Shown: positions 11,200 through 22,576, numbered from the stretch's first letter. The stretch is DNA of 64,000 nt from Maniola hyperantus (GCF_902806685.2 NC_048544.1:14099341-14163340), one strand, 5' to 3'. The notes: generated from the sequence alone by a model not told the origin. A program made the numbers and translations.

Positions 11200-12520
11200 C
11201 CCAGTTGGTAATCATTTTGTTTGTAATATCTCAGTTTTAACTTAATTATTGTGAGTTGGAAAGTTTTTTTTTAATTATTGTTCTATTTCTAATATTATTC
11301 ACAAGGAATTTTACAATTTATATATCACAGGTCACGTTATATCCTACCTAGCAATATTAAAACAACATTAGGGCACACCAATTTTGGGGTTAGTAGAGAG
11401 AAAGACTTGACTTACAATTAGGCTTTATTAATACCTACTTTAAAAAAAAATTATATTTCCCAGAAAATACCTTCTTAAATAATTAAAAAATTTATACCTT
11501 TCTACTGTTATCTATTAACTTATTTTTCTAAATGAATACTAACTTGACAAATACCTCAAAACCTCGGTTAGTACCTACTTGGTATTAATAAAGCACGTTC
11601 GTCATTAACCAATCGGCCATTATAGGAAATCACTTGCGACATTCGTAATGGCGGACGATTAATATTCACGGACATATTCGCGCCAAAACCATTGTAGAGA
11701 CGTTGTTGTATATTGTATCCTATAATAAAGTATCACAGACTTGCAACTTTGTCCGTAAACTAATTTAAAACTATTGGTTGCGAGCTTGAAGTTTTAAAAA
11801 AAAAACACATGTATTGTGACAAAGTTTATCTCAGCCAACTTTAATATGTTTTGTAAAACAACCAGCCGGGTTCCGTACCATTACAGTAAAAACGGCAAAA
11901 AAAATCAAGTGCAGATTGGCAGACTTCAAACACTTTTGAGGCCATTAATGAGAACTCTCAGGGACGCAGTTATATTTTAAGTTAACCTCAATATAATAAC
12001 AATTGTAGTTAGTAAATCTAGTAAATTAAGTAAATCCTTATCAAATGAATACTTAACTAAAATATAATAATAATAATAACATAATTCTAATGAATCATGG
12101 CATTAAGATAATACGTTAATGACGCCTGGTTACCAGTGACTCCAGCGTGACTAATTTTGATTGTAAAATGTACTAGGTCGCTGACGTCTGTATTGTATCA
12201 GTATGTTCTTCCTCGTCTCCAAATCTGGGTATTATACATCAAGAACAACTGATGTCACTACAGCTGTAGCATTGTTCTTTCCTTCAGCGCTACCACAGAA
12301 AACTTAAAACGTATAGTACTTTCCAGGTAACCTGGAAATAAGCTGTATTCTGTATCTATGCAGTCGCATAGATACAAAATTAAGCTTATCACTTTGCAAA
12401 GATGATTAAATAAATTAGCAACTCTTGTTACGGCGTAATAAAGTGCAATTCAGCTAGCACAGCGCTGCGGCCTAAAATTTAATAAACGCTTTTCTTTCTC
12501 TTTCATAAGTGAGTCGAAGG
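11200..12520. other. Non-coding stretch
   Basis: AT-rich intron sequence. A short SINE-1 fragment lies at 11908-11965 (GCAGATTGGCAGACTTCAAA). No coding signal found. Confidence 0.45.
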
Positions 12521-12626
12521 AAAAAAAAAAGAAGCCCGCCGTAGATAATATCTACGGCGGGCTTTTTTTTTGGAATTCATGAGACCTGAGAAATATATTA
12601 CATTTCTCGGGTCTCATGAATTCCAA
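12521..12626. repeat. Two adjacent near-perfect palindromes
   Basis: 12532-12564 is a perfect inverted repeat with 16-bp arms (AAGCCCGCCGTAGATA) around one base, flanked by A10 and T9. Directly next to it, 12570-12626 has arms of about 25 bp starting TTGGAATTCATGAGACC. Both are non-coding. Confidence 0.85.
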
Positions 12627-13168
12627 GGGCTGTAGAGCAGGCCCTACTGCCCTGGAAATTTCATCGTCTCATTCATTTCTTCAGCTCTTTACTATACTCA
12701 TCATTGCTTTATTGTGGACCTTTCATTATTATAATATCGGTACTAATTATTCACGTACTTGGTACATAAGTAGGTACCTAAGTATTAACAAAAAACATGC
12801 TTACTTCATTATTTTTATCTTATACTTGCGGTCATTTAATCGCATTCTGGGAATCCCTAATGATCTTTGTGAATGAGTGCACTCGTTGGAAACAAAAAGA
12901 ATGCTTATTTTATGTCTGATACCTACTCGTCATTTACCTGGGATTAACAATTTTCGTGTAAAATACCCTCATTCTAAAAACGGAGTATTTAACGTATTTA
13001 ACTAATGGAGTGAATAAAGAAGTATTTGGAATTGAGATATTTTGAAGCGGTATTTGGAATAATGGGGGATTTTACACGTATATTCAAAATTGTTAATATT
13101 AAACCCTGTGTCAAAATATTAACGAACGAATAGGTACATATTATATTTACTATAGCTATACTTACCTA
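12627..13168. other. Non-coding stretch
   Basis: AT-rich; a possible 86-residue frame at 12616-12876 has no recognisable features. Confidence 0.4.
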
Positions 13169-13305
13169 GTGGACAGATCGAGATGGCAATCGACGTATGA
13201 GGCGGGGGACACCCCGCACACCCGCACATCACTCGTGCTCACCCGCACCGGGCTAGCGCGGGGCGTTCCCTCCCCGATTGTCATCTCGACTTGTCGCATA
13301 CTATA
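13169..13305. mobile_element. GC-rich MITE, complete copy
   Basis: Ends GATCGAGATGGCAATCGACG and CCGATTGTCATCTCGACTTG are inverted copies. The centre is strongly GC-rich (CCCGCACACCCGCAC, GGGCTAGCGCGGGGCG) against AT-rich surroundings. Related copies at 10693 and 63682. Confidence 0.65.
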
Positions 13306-13620
13306 CTCAGTAGGTACCTACTTGAAATTTACATCACTTGTGTACCTTCCTACATAATGTACTATAACTTGTTTCAAACGTATGTCGTAACATAGAGACG
13401 GTTTCGCACCATTAGTTCGAGTCGATAAATAATAATCGATTTCTTGCTACCTATTACAACATTCGTACAACAACCGAAATGAGTGCTTAGGTTAAGTATT
13501 TGATAATACTAGTTATTGAGCGTTTAATGCTGTAGTTGCGAAACTATGGCCTATTAACCTGCAAAGGGTTCCAACTTCCAACTCACAATTGAGTCAAAAT
13601 TGAGATATTAGCAAAAAACT

Positions 13621-13990
13621 GATTACAGCTGGGCGATGACTGTAAAATAAGGAATCGCATCATCGCATCGCAGAGACCAAATATTCTGGTTGTCTCCTGC
13701 ATGTTTGTTTTGCGATGCGACATGTCATTTCACCGTAATCGATTACAGCTAGGCGATTACAGTGACATGTAGCATCGCAAACTAAATATCAGATTATTTC
13801 ATGCATACATATTTGTTTTGCCGATGCAACATGTCATTTTACCGTAATCGATTACAGCTAGGCGATTACAGTGACATGTAGCATCGCAAACTAAATATCA
13901 GATTATTTCCTCGATATTTGTTTTACGATGCGACATGTCATTTTACCGTAATCTATTCCAGGTAGACGATTACAGTGACATGAATACCCT
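13621..13990 (+). repeat. Tandem array of foldback MITE units
   Basis: Units begin near 13621, 13741 and 13850, with a partial fourth near 13953. Each starts GATTACAGCT and closes with a TGCGATGCGACATGTCATTT-like arm and ACCGTAATC. Unit length is about 105-120 bp and each unit can fold on itself. Confidence 0.75.
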
Positions 13991-14640
13991 GATTACCTAT
14001 ATCCTGCTATGTGATTCTCTAAAGAACGGTTCAACGTTGCCAACATCGATGCGGTCTGCGACGTAACATCGTACAGATCGACCAGGCCAGCAACGGTTGT
14101 AAATTTGTGATTCTGTAGTGGCTTTAAGCTCATCGGTGATCTTATGGTTGAGACGGGCTCTACGATGTTATCTCGGATGAGCCAGTGATGTCATCCTATT
14201 TTTATTTTCATACCGATAAAAAGTTACGATTACGAAATATGGCATTAATAGTGGGTTTAAAATTCATTTCTGATTACCTTTGCTATTTTTATACAATGTT
14301 AAAGCAATAAATGCAAAATACTATGAGAAATTATCATTATTTAAAAAAATCTTGGACATAGGCAGGTGACCTTTGCCTTTGTTTTGCATCATTAAAAAAA
14401 AAGTTGCTTCCCGCCGTGCAAGATGTCAGCCAGCACAAAATTAAAAATGGTATTGGTAAATTAATGATCACCTACACCCTAGAAAAACGATTACTCGACA
14501 AAAAACTCTAGTCTTAAAACAAACTGCACGTAATAAATCAAGTGGTTAGTGGAGCACTTATAATTCCTTTACTGCCATGGTGACTTCATAGGTCGTCACA
14601 ACAACTCAACAAATAGTGCGTAAACTTCGTCTTTGTACGT
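13991..14640. other. Non-coding stretch
   Basis: No gene recognised. Possibly includes the left boundary of the Harbinger-like element described next. Confidence 0.35.
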
Positions 14641-14783
14641 CGTTTTATCGTGTTTTGTTTTAAAATACAAGTGAGTATTAAATTAAACTTAATTTACTCC
14701 GATATCAGTGGTTTTAAACTTGTGTCAGACTTCCTATCAAACTGTTCTTTCGGTGCTGACCAACGATTTAATAATAAATTTCA

Positions 14784-15246
14784 GTGCCTCGCAATATTGC
14801 TCCATCCACTGCTCAACTTGAAAAATTGTTCAAATTTATGGAGTAAAACCATGGTCAGCAACTGGGCACGCTCGCACTGCCCTTGCTAGAGACCGTAGTG
14901 ACCAAGCATCACCAAGAAGTTGGACAATATTGGATGAATACAAATGGCTGCATCAAAACATGGCAACAATAGCAAACGGTATGTAAATATTATTTTCAAA
15001 GACACAATCTACCTACTTTCTAAGCAGAGTATAAATGTTAGTACCTACCTAGTGTTAAATGTTGTCATACAATACAGTATTGGAAAGATAAAAAAGATGA
15101 TGCAAAAGTTATTGCTAGAAGAAAGAACAGGCAGTGGTATGGATGAAAATATAGCAGTAGCAGAGCTAAATAACCTTGAGCAAATACCTAATAATTGTTT
15201 CTCTTATGGGTGGAGAAAGTTTTGCAACAGGATAGGAAGATTTTGA
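14784..15246 (+). pseudogene. Decayed Myb/SANT-like ORF, possible PIF/Harbinger accessory gene
   Basis: After an acceptor-like AAATTTCAG (ends 14783) one frame reads a helix-like segment with AQLEKLFKFME. After a frame change near 14845 another frame reads ARTALARDRSDQ and SWTILDEYKWLHQNM, a pattern like the Myb/SANT-like proteins paired with Harbinger transposases. A donor GTATGT follows at 14980. The frame at 14944-15246 contains ERTGSGMDENIAVAEL and LNNLEQI, like the basic/LEE tail of that family. The assignment is tentative. The convergent transposase remnant at 17248-17740 supports it. The gene is broken. Confidence 0.3.
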
Positions 15247-15259
15247 ATTGTCTGTTATC

Positions 15260-15590
15260 TATGTTATCTCTATAAATGAATATTTAAATCCTGTTGGAAC
15301 TCTGCTTTTCTGAGATAAGAAGTTGTCTATGTCAATTTCCGGGATGCAAGCTACCTCTGTACCAAATTACAAATAAATGCATAAATGGGTTAAATAGATG
15401 GCCCTTTAAGAATCCTGTGGGAACTCTTTGATTTTCTGGGATAAAAAGTATCTAGCTTATGTCCGTCCTTGGGATGTAAGCTAATATTCTGCACATTTCA
15501 TCAAAATTGGTTTAATTTTTGGACCGTGAAAAGCTAGCAGACAGATAGACACACTTTCGCATTTAAAGTTTAAGTAGGTATTAGGTATGG
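15260..15590 (-). repeat. S6-like fragments
   Basis: CCTGTGGGAACTCTTTGATT, TCCTTGGGATGTAAGCT and GAAAAGCTAGCAGACAGAT match S6; a shorter diverged piece lies at 15285-15370. Confidence 0.5.
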
Positions 15591-15758
15591 CTAGTATGGG
15601 TACGTAATTAATATGGAAAATTATTTAAAATAATAATATATAGTACTATTTTTTTTCTTATTTCAGAATGATATATAAATGATGAAAGTTTACCACACTT
15701 AGAGAGTTATTTGGAGCCTGCGGTGTGTATAATATTATTGTATATTATATCCGTACCA

Positions 15759-15981
15759 TTATATAAATGCGAAAGTGTGTTTGTTTGTTGGTTTGTTAGT
15801 TTGTTGGTTTGTCCTTCAATCACGTCGCAACGGTGCAACGGATTGACGTGATTTTTTGCATGGGTATAGATAAAGACTTGGAGAGTGACATAGGCTCTTT
15901 TTATCCCGGAAAATCAAAGAGTTCCCGTGGGATTTTGAAAAACGTAAATCCACGCGGACGAAGTCGCGGGCATCAGCTAGT
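15759..15981 (+). mobile_element. S4 SINE-like copy
   Basis: Runs from ATTATATAAATGCGAAAGTG through ATCACGTCGCAACGGTGCAA to GACGAAGTCGCGGGCATCAG. Well preserved. Confidence 0.65.
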
Positions 15982-16000
15982 CTATACTAGCTTTTATACT

Positions 16001-16209
16001 TATGTATAAAAGAAAAAGTTGACTGACTGATCTATCAAAGCACAGCTCAAACTACTGAACGGATCGGCCTGAAATTTGGCATGCAGATAGCTATTATGAC
16101 GTAGACATCCACTAAGAAAGGATTTTTGAAAATTCAACCCCTAAGGGGGTGAAATATTGGTTTGAAATTTGTGTAGTCCACGCGGCCGAAGTCGCAAGCA
16201 TAAGCTAGT
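16001..16209 (+). mobile_element. S5 copy
   Basis: TATGTATAAAAGAAAAAGTT to GCAAGCATAAGCTAGT, close to the family pattern. Confidence 0.65.
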
Positions 16210-16301
16210 ATAAAATATACCTACGGATTTTTTTTGACTAGTTAATTATTTCAACTCTTTCATAATATCTCAACTGTGGCTGTTGCAGGCGAAGAACTCA
16301 C

Positions 16302-16871
16302 AAGGGAGATTCATCATCATCATCATCATGATCAACCCATCGCCGGCTCACCACAGAGTACGTACGGGTCTCCTCTCAGAGTGAGAAGGGTTTTGGCCAT
16401 AGTCTACCACGCTGGCCATGTGCGGATTGGTACACTTCACACACCTTTGACAACATTATGGGGAACTCTCAGGCATGCAGGTTTCATCACGATCTTTTCC
16501 TTCACCGTTAAAGCAAGTAATATTTTATTACTTAAAAAGCACATAACTCCGAAAAGTTCTCGTGAGCTGTGATAGACTTGTGGTTAGGACGTCCACCTTC
16601 TAATCGGAGGTCGGGGGTTCGATTCCGGGCACGCACCTCTAAATTTTCGGAGTTTTGTGCTTTTTACCCAATATCACTTGCTTTAACGGTGAAGAAGAAG
16701 ATCGTGAGGAAACCTGCATGCCTGAGAGTTCTCCATAATATTCTCAAAGGTGTGCGAGTCTACCAATTTGCACATAGCCAGCGTGGTAGATTATAGCCAA
16801 ACCCCTTATCACTCTAAGAGGAGACCCGTGCTCTGCAGTGAGCCGGCTATGGGTTGATCACGATGATCATG
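16302..16871. mobile_element. Head-to-head pair of SINE-1 copies
   Basis: A reverse copy (16302-16562) meets a forward copy (16565-16871) at their heads, so the pair forms a long imperfect palindrome. Each outer end is a GAT/ATC simple-repeat tail. Flanking sequence AGGCGAAGAACTCACAAGGG (left) and CTCAAGCAGTGGAAGACACT (right) could be one interrupted exon. The run of His codons at the left is only the CATCAT tail. Confidence 0.75.
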
Positions 16872-17247
16872 AATTCTTCTCAAGCAGTGGAAGACACTCA
16901 AATTCCTGAGCCTCTAGCAGTTGCGAAGCTTTTAAATCCTGTGGGAAATATTTCATTTTTTTCTACCAAAAGTCTATAACAAAACCTGTCTGTTTTTCTA
17001 TGGTAAAAAAAATGTAAACTAAGTTTATATTGCACTTTTATTATCTTTTCCACACAAATATTAAAAACAAATGAACGAGTAATGCAATAAAATATATTAT
17101 AATTTACTATTGAAAAACACTAACACACACACGGTATAAGATATAAAATGTATATAACATTAAAATATATGTAAATAGGTAAGATTAAGATAAGGAATAA
17201 ATAAAGGCTTTTAAATTGAGAATTATCTAAATCTACTCTTTTATTTA

Positions 17248-17745
17248 TTATTGCATCTGTCTTGCACGCCACGAACGATTAGCAAGGAGTTCTTGGCACC
17301 TTTGTCCTTCTTCTAAGCCCTCTGCTCTGCTTTGACGAGGATTCCTTTGCAGCATACTCATTATCCTATGTTCTTCTCGGATTATGTCATTTGGCAATGA
17401 CAACGCTGGTAATGTTGTAGTATGTTGCGTAAAACGTGCATGCAACATGCTAAGTATAATGAATCTTCTGGCCACCATCCCTGGGCCATAATCGCTATGA
17501 ACTAGAAGGCATCTAAATCTTCGTTTTAAACTCCAAATAATACATACACCACTACACGACTAGCTCTTGATGTAGGGGAGCAAATCCCTTTCTAACATTG
17601 CCACAAGTTCCTCCGTGATACTAAATATTCTACATAATGCGTCTGTCGAGAGCAGACGAAGACCACGTATTTGACAACCTTTTGCACGCCTTTTTATTTT
17701 GTATTCCTCTTGTTTAGCTTCTTCTAATAAGAAAAATGTAGTTGA
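17248..17745 (-). pseudogene. Internally deleted PIF/Harbinger-like transposase
   Basis: On the minus strand, from about 17740, a frame reads FLLEEAKQEEYKIKRRAKG then RLLSTDALCRIF and LERDLLPYIKS before a stop near 17567. This resembles the N-terminal part of HARBI1-like nucleases. A second segment (about 17560 to 17248) reads IIWSLKRRFRCLL and ARRFIILSMLHAR, matching the family's C-terminal LK-RFRCL and LHN region, then a polar tail and stop. The central catalytic DDE region is missing, so it cannot encode an active nuclease. Recognition is by motif memory. Confidence 0.5.
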
Positions 17746-18195
17746 GCTAAGCGAGCAGCCATCTGAAGTGAAAAACGATAAATAGTTAACTCAGATATTT
17801 TTTTATCATTTAATAATTATACTTACTATAGAAAATAACAAAATAAAACTCACATTTTCATCTTTCTTTTAAAGTTTTTCTATGTTTACAACGAAATTTA
17901 ACTCGTGCATCGATGGTGCATCGTAGAGAAAAGCTACACCGGAGACGCTTTTCCGTTTGACACATAGAATCGAAGGCGAGGGCGTACGATGTAGTCGAAG
18001 GCGAGCAATTAGAATAGCAAATTCCATACATAAATGTCAAAAACCCGTTTCCTACATCGATCACACTCGCTCGTGAAGCGCTAGTGTCGCAAAGGTGAGT
18101 CGAACGCGATTAATAGAATAACAAATGTGCTACATCATAGGAAACATCCGATGTGCGACCGATGTAAATATTATTTTACCTTAGAGAATCACACT
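17746..18195. other. Non-coding stretch with repeated GTAGTCGAAGGCGAG-like motifs
   Basis: Several related GAAGGCGAG/GAATAG motifs recur at 17965-18015 and 18090-18125. No gene recognised. Confidence 0.35.
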
Positions 18196-18268
18196 GCTGC
18201 ATATTTCTTTTGCGATGCGAGGTGTCATTTTACCACAAAAACTGTTTACAGCTGGGCAGCTGTAATCA
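18196..18268. mobile_element. Fragment of the GATTAC-type MITE
   Basis: TTTTGCGATGCGAGGTGTCA and the TACAGCTGGGCAGCTGTAAT region match one arm of the units at 13621-13990. Confidence 0.5.
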
Positions 18269-18662
18269 GTTTTTTTCATAATATTTTAATAATTTTGACT
18301 AACTATAACAACGATGTTAAGCAAATAATTTGGGAGTACTAGTACCTAAAGAACTATTATTTACAAAATTCATGTTGTTATGTAACTTATGACGGATTTG
18401 AGATAGGATTTATTTTTATTAATTTCGGCCGTAAAAGTATTGAAAATCAAACGTAGCAACATAATAAAATAATTTGACCTAACACTAATAAATCTGAATA
18501 CTTTATCTCATAGTAATGAAGTATGATAACAATATATTGTAATTAATGTCTTAGTCGGCTGATTTATTCCTAAAGTTGTAATAAAAGAATTGATAAAAAA
18601 TCATTAGTAGGACCCTTCTGGTTTTTCGTATCAGTCGTTCTTAACCGATATGTATATATCCA
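18269..18662. other. Non-coding stretch
   Basis: AT-rich, nothing recognised. Confidence 0.4.
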
Positions 18663-18663
18663 A

Positions 18664-19327
18664 AAAAAAAAACCGGCCAAGTGCGAGTCGAGGGTGCCGT
18701 ACTTCTTTCGTCATTTTAGACGATAAATTAAAATCTATTACGCTGTACGCATACAAAAATCTGTTTTAGAATATACAAGTAAAGCCCTGGTGCTATCAGA
18801 CTTACCTAACTGCCTTTCATGAATCATGATTCTAGGTCAATGGGAAGTACCCTTATAGGTTTTCTTGACAGATACGACGGACAAACGGAGAGAAAGACAG
18901 AGACAAACAAAAAACCGGCCAAGTGCGAGTCAGGCTCGCGCAATGATGGTTCCGTACTATAGTCGTATTTTTTCGACATTTTGCACGATAATTCAAAAAA
19001 TAAAAAATAAAAATAAATAAAAATCTGTTTTAGAATGTACAGGTGAAGACCTTTCATATGATACCCCACTTGATATAGTCACTCACTTCGAAAGTTGAAA
19101 ATACTAATTATTAGTTCATGACCACAATTTAAGTTTTTTGTGTGATCTAACCCTAAATTTGCGGTTTTCAGATTTTTCCCCAAATGTCAGCTACAAGATC
19201 TACCTACCTGCCAAATTTCATGATTCTAGGTCATCGGAAAGTACCCTGTAGGTTTTTGACTGACCGACAGACAGACAACAAAGTGATCCTATAAGGGTTC
19301 CTTTTTCCTTTTGAGGTACGGAACCCA
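18664..19327 (-). repeat. Two R450 copies in tandem, reverse
   Basis: A shortened copy (18664-18903) and a nearly complete one (18904-19327) both begin AAACCGGCCAAGTGCGAGTC. The complete copy ends GAGGTACGGAACCC and includes the internal ATGACCACAATTTAAG and CAGACAGACAACAAAGTGAT segments. Confidence 0.75.
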
Positions 19328-19604
19328 CAAAACATTGCTTGCTGTCCGCCCCATTATAAATACAGCAATACGAGGTTATGGACTGACGGACGGACAGCAC
19401 TCATTTGCAATGTTGATCGTAGAAACCTCACAGTTGATTGAACTTGCGCTGATAAAAAGTGTGCAAGTGTTTCTTATAGAGTTTAAGTGGTTGCCGCATA
19501 CATAAATTTCATTAAACTACTGTTAATTAATATGTATCACTGCTTCTGAATTAAAAATAATCGGTTTTTAATTACGGCCTTAATCAAGATTCGTGCTAGC
19601 ATCA

Positions 19605-19930
19605 TCATCATCAACCGATAGACGTCCACTGCTGGATATAGGACCTACACACGCCACAGTCTTGCGCCGCCCTGAATCCAGCGGCTCCCTCCGACTCGTC
19701 TGATGCCGTCCGTCCACCTTGTGGGGGGTCTTCCAACGCTGCGTCTTCCGGTGCGAGGTCGCCATTCCAGCACCTTGGGACCCCAACGTCTATCGGTTGT
19801 ACGAACCATGTGCCCTGCCCATTGCCACTTTAGCTTCGCAACCCGTGGAGTTATGTCGGTTACTCTAGCTCTCCTACGGATCTCCTCATTTCTGATTTGA
19901 TCACGTAAAGAAACTATAGCTCTCTCCATC
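19605..19930 (-). mobile_element. RTE-like LINE, C-terminal coding end
   Basis: The minus frame 19929-19645 contains RNEEIRRRARVTDITPRVAK, LKWQWAGHMVRTTDRRWG, VLEWRPRTGRRSVGRPP and RWTDGIRR, the familiar C-terminal stretch of endonuclease/reverse-transcriptase proteins of RTE-like lepidopteran LINEs. The end frays where the frame would continue (RWIQGGARLWRV). A GAT-type simple tail lies at 19602-19615. A 5'-truncated dead copy; a related fragment sits at 24890-25115. Confidence 0.7.
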
Positions 19931-20224
19931 TCCCGCTGAAAATATACTTATATACTTTTTAATGACTTTCGCAAAACGCTTAACTACGAATAGGTACGTA
20001 CTAAGAGATAAGAAAAGTATAATTTATGTAAAAAAAAGTAATTCCATGGTAGATAAGGTAGGCGGAACCATGCGTCAGTGACACCACGTGTGATACTAAC
20101 AAACCTACTTTTTGATAAGGTGTATCTACAGAGTCTACGCTTCGTCACGTATTATACCTAGTAAACGTATACACTACGCAAGCAAAAACTGTAATATTAT
20201 GACGTATGGTAAACATTAAATATA

Positions 20225-20522
20225 TCATCATCATGATCAACCCATCGCCGACTCACTACAAAGAACGGGTCTCCTCTCAGAGTGAGAAGGGTTTTGGCCA
20301 TAGTCTACCACGCTGGACATGTGCGGATTGGTAGACTTCACACACCTTTGAGAACATTATAGAGACTCTCAGACATGCAGGTTTCCTCACGATGTTTTCC
20401 TTCACTGTGTGTGCAAGTGATATTTAATTACTTACAAACGCACGTAACTCCGAAAAGTTAGAGGTGCGTGCCCGGGATCGAACCCATGACCTCCGATTAG
20501 AAGGCAGACGTCCTAACCACAT
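20225..20522 (-). mobile_element. SINE-1 copy, reverse, nearly complete
   Basis: The left end is the ATCATCATGATCAACCCATC tail. The right end carries the B box as GATCGAACCC and the head CAGACGTCCTAACCACATTG. Confidence 0.8.
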
Positions 20523-20551
20523 TGGGTATTTGACTATATAAAAAAAAAATA

Positions 20552-20775
20552 TTTCTCAGTGATTATTAAATAGAGGGTCTTCTAAAATACGTAAAATCCA
20601 CTAACCATTTTAAATTAACGATTAGTAAACTAAAAAAGTACGTCATTGTGATGTAACGTCAAAATCCAGTATTTCCATCCAAGAGTATTTCATAGAATCT
20701 CGCATACTACCTAAGCGCGCGTTTTGACGTTTGTTAAAAAGTCACTGATTTGACTGGTTGTCAAATACCGTATTG
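20552..20775. repeat. Interspersed repeat shared with 49600-49835 (inverted)
   Basis: ATTTCTCAGTGATTATTAAA and ATACGTAAAATCCAC recur in reverse at 49740-49810; TTGTCAAATACCGTATT recurs as its other end. Probably a non-coding DNA transposon. Confidence 0.45.
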
Positions 20776-21102
20776 AGACCAAAGTTCGTGATTCTGATCA
20801 AAACGTTACAACTACAGGAAACGGGAACAGTTTTCATTGAGGTTTTTGTTCTTCCTGTAAAATTTTATTTCGTGGAATTCACTGTTTTGTTCAACAGCTT
20901 TTCATTAATTAATGATTTAATTTGGACGCTAATTTATCTCTCGTCACATTTGCGCGCCACATGCTGTCTGGACCACAGATTACATCTTAAGTCATGCTTT
21001 TTCTTTCTTTTTTAACTGCTGAAGTTTGCTTCCTGCGAATTTCAACTCATTGCTTCAACGTTACATTAAATGCACCTACTCGTACCTACTTTCGGCAGAT
21101 AT
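20776..21102. other. Non-coding stretch
   Basis: An 85-residue open frame at 20758-21015 has no recognisable domain or codon signal. Nothing else seen. Confidence 0.35.
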
Positions 21103-21324
21103 CTAAATATATAAAAGGAAAAGGTGACTGATTGACTGACTGACTGACTGATCTATCAATGCACAGCTCAAACTACTGGATGGATCGGGCTGGGCATGCA
21201 GATATCTATTATGACGTAGCCATCCGCTAAGAAAGGATTTTTGAAAATTCAACCCGTAAGGGGGTAAAAATGGGGTTTTGAAATTTTATAGACCACGCGT
21301 ACGAAGTTGCGGGCATAAGCTAGT
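21103..21324 (+). mobile_element. S5 copy
   Basis: CTAAATATATAAAAGGAAAA, a GACTGACTGACTGACTG run, then GGGCATAAGCTAGT. A short internal deletion removes part of the CTGAAATTTGG segment. Confidence 0.65.
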
Positions 21325-21665
21325 TTATAATGTAACCGGACGATTTCTGTACTTCAAGGAATATTATGAAGAAAGAATTAGCGAAATCGGTTCAGCTGTT
21401 CTCGAGATTTGCGATCAGCAACACATTCAGCGATTCATTTTTATATATAGAGATAGATGCAGATATTTTTCAACTATCTAATAATAAATGCAGAAGCAAA
21501 CAATAAATCGTAACCATGCGCCCGGTCACGTATTCAGATGTACAGACAGACAGACGCCCAGGTGAGCTGGGTTTCTAACCTCCATTTAGACCCTTTATTA
21601 GGAAGGCATTGTATTTAAAACGGGTACTTTCAAAGGTGGCGATCACGACACGATATTATGCCTAC

Positions 21666-21998
21666 TTTCAAAACGGGCAAAGGTTATAAGTAGTATTAAT
21701 TCACAACTTTCAGATGGGCAAAGGTTATAGTATTTTAATTCACAACTTTCAGAGGGGCCAAGGTTATAGTATTTTAATTCACAACTTTCAGAGGGGCCAA
21801 GGTTATAGTATTTTAATTCACAACTTTCAGAGGGGCCAAGGTTATAGTATTTTAATTCACAACTTTCAGAGGGGCCAAGGTTATAGTATTTTAATTCACA
21901 ATTTTCAGAGGGGCCAAGGTTATAGTATTTTAATTCACAACTTTCAGAGGGGCCAAGGTTATAGTATTTTAATTCACAACTTTCAGACGGGCAAAGGA
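21666..21998 (+). repeat. 39-bp minisatellite, about 8.5 units
   Basis: Seven near-identical 39-bp units (GAGGGGCCAAGGTTATAGTA then TTTTAATTCACAACTTTCA) are flanked by more diverged units with GGGCAAAGG. The period is a multiple of three, so one frame stays open by chance and gives a repeated GYSILIHNFQRGQ peptide. Confidence 0.9.
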
Positions 21999-22421
21999 TT
22001 TATACAGTGGTCTATAAGTCCCGCAAATTGTTATTGCGCTGGAACCATGTCTCGTCAACATCGAAATGACGTCATTTGACGTATATTTAAGTAAAAATAT
22101 ACCATCAGCAAATATTTTCAGTGAATGCTCAAAAACTTTTATATGTATTTAACTATTTAGTGCTTAAAATCTATGAAACTTTTTGAACTTTTTAAGAAAC
22201 TTTTTTCTCAGTTTGGTCATTTGGTGGGTATTTTGTTTTACTTTAAAAATTTGATTTGCACCCTAGTCTTTTTAGTATTTGGCAACGTAAAAAAATTGTT
22301 CTCCAGAACTACTTAATTGGTAGAGTTGAAGTCGCAGTGAATCGCTTGCAGTTTAGTTCTTGGTACTTAAAGATACACCCCCAAAATAATACTAATCAAA
22401 CCTTTGAAGAACTAACTATAG
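21999..22421. other. Non-coding stretch
   Basis: No gene or known repeat recognised between the minisatellite and the MITE. Confidence 0.4.
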
Positions 22422-22423
22422 TA

Positions 22424-22576
22424 CGCGGCCGAAAGTAATGTACATCGGCCTTTAGAATGACAATTCGGCTGTGTAGAGCGTTGTCTCTGTCACTTATACC
22501 TATATGACGTTTTGTCGGTCTCAACAACGCTCTGCTATCTCCTTCTAAAGGTCGATGTACATTACTTTCGGCCGCG
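22424..22576. mobile_element. MITE family A, intact
   Basis: Perfect structure: TA, then CGCGGCCGAAAGTAATGTAC, 153 bp in all, ending GTACATTACTTTCGGCCGCG and TA. The inverted ends match over about 34 bp with one mismatch. The TA flanks fit Tc1/mariner-type target sites. Confidence 0.85.

Noticed and set aside
12521..12570. Intrinsic transcription terminator or miRNA precursor
   Set aside because: The genome is eukaryotic, and the hairpin loop is too small for a miRNA precursor.
16276..16572. Histidine-rich protein
   Set aside because: The His run is the CATCAT tail of SINE-1 in reverse.
21666..21998. CRISPR-like array
   Set aside because: Units are contiguous with no unique spacers, in a eukaryotic intron.
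21714..22079. A 121-residue open frame with a repeated GYSILIHNFQRGQ peptide
   Set aside because: It is created by the 39-bp minisatellite; there is no start context, splice site or domain.
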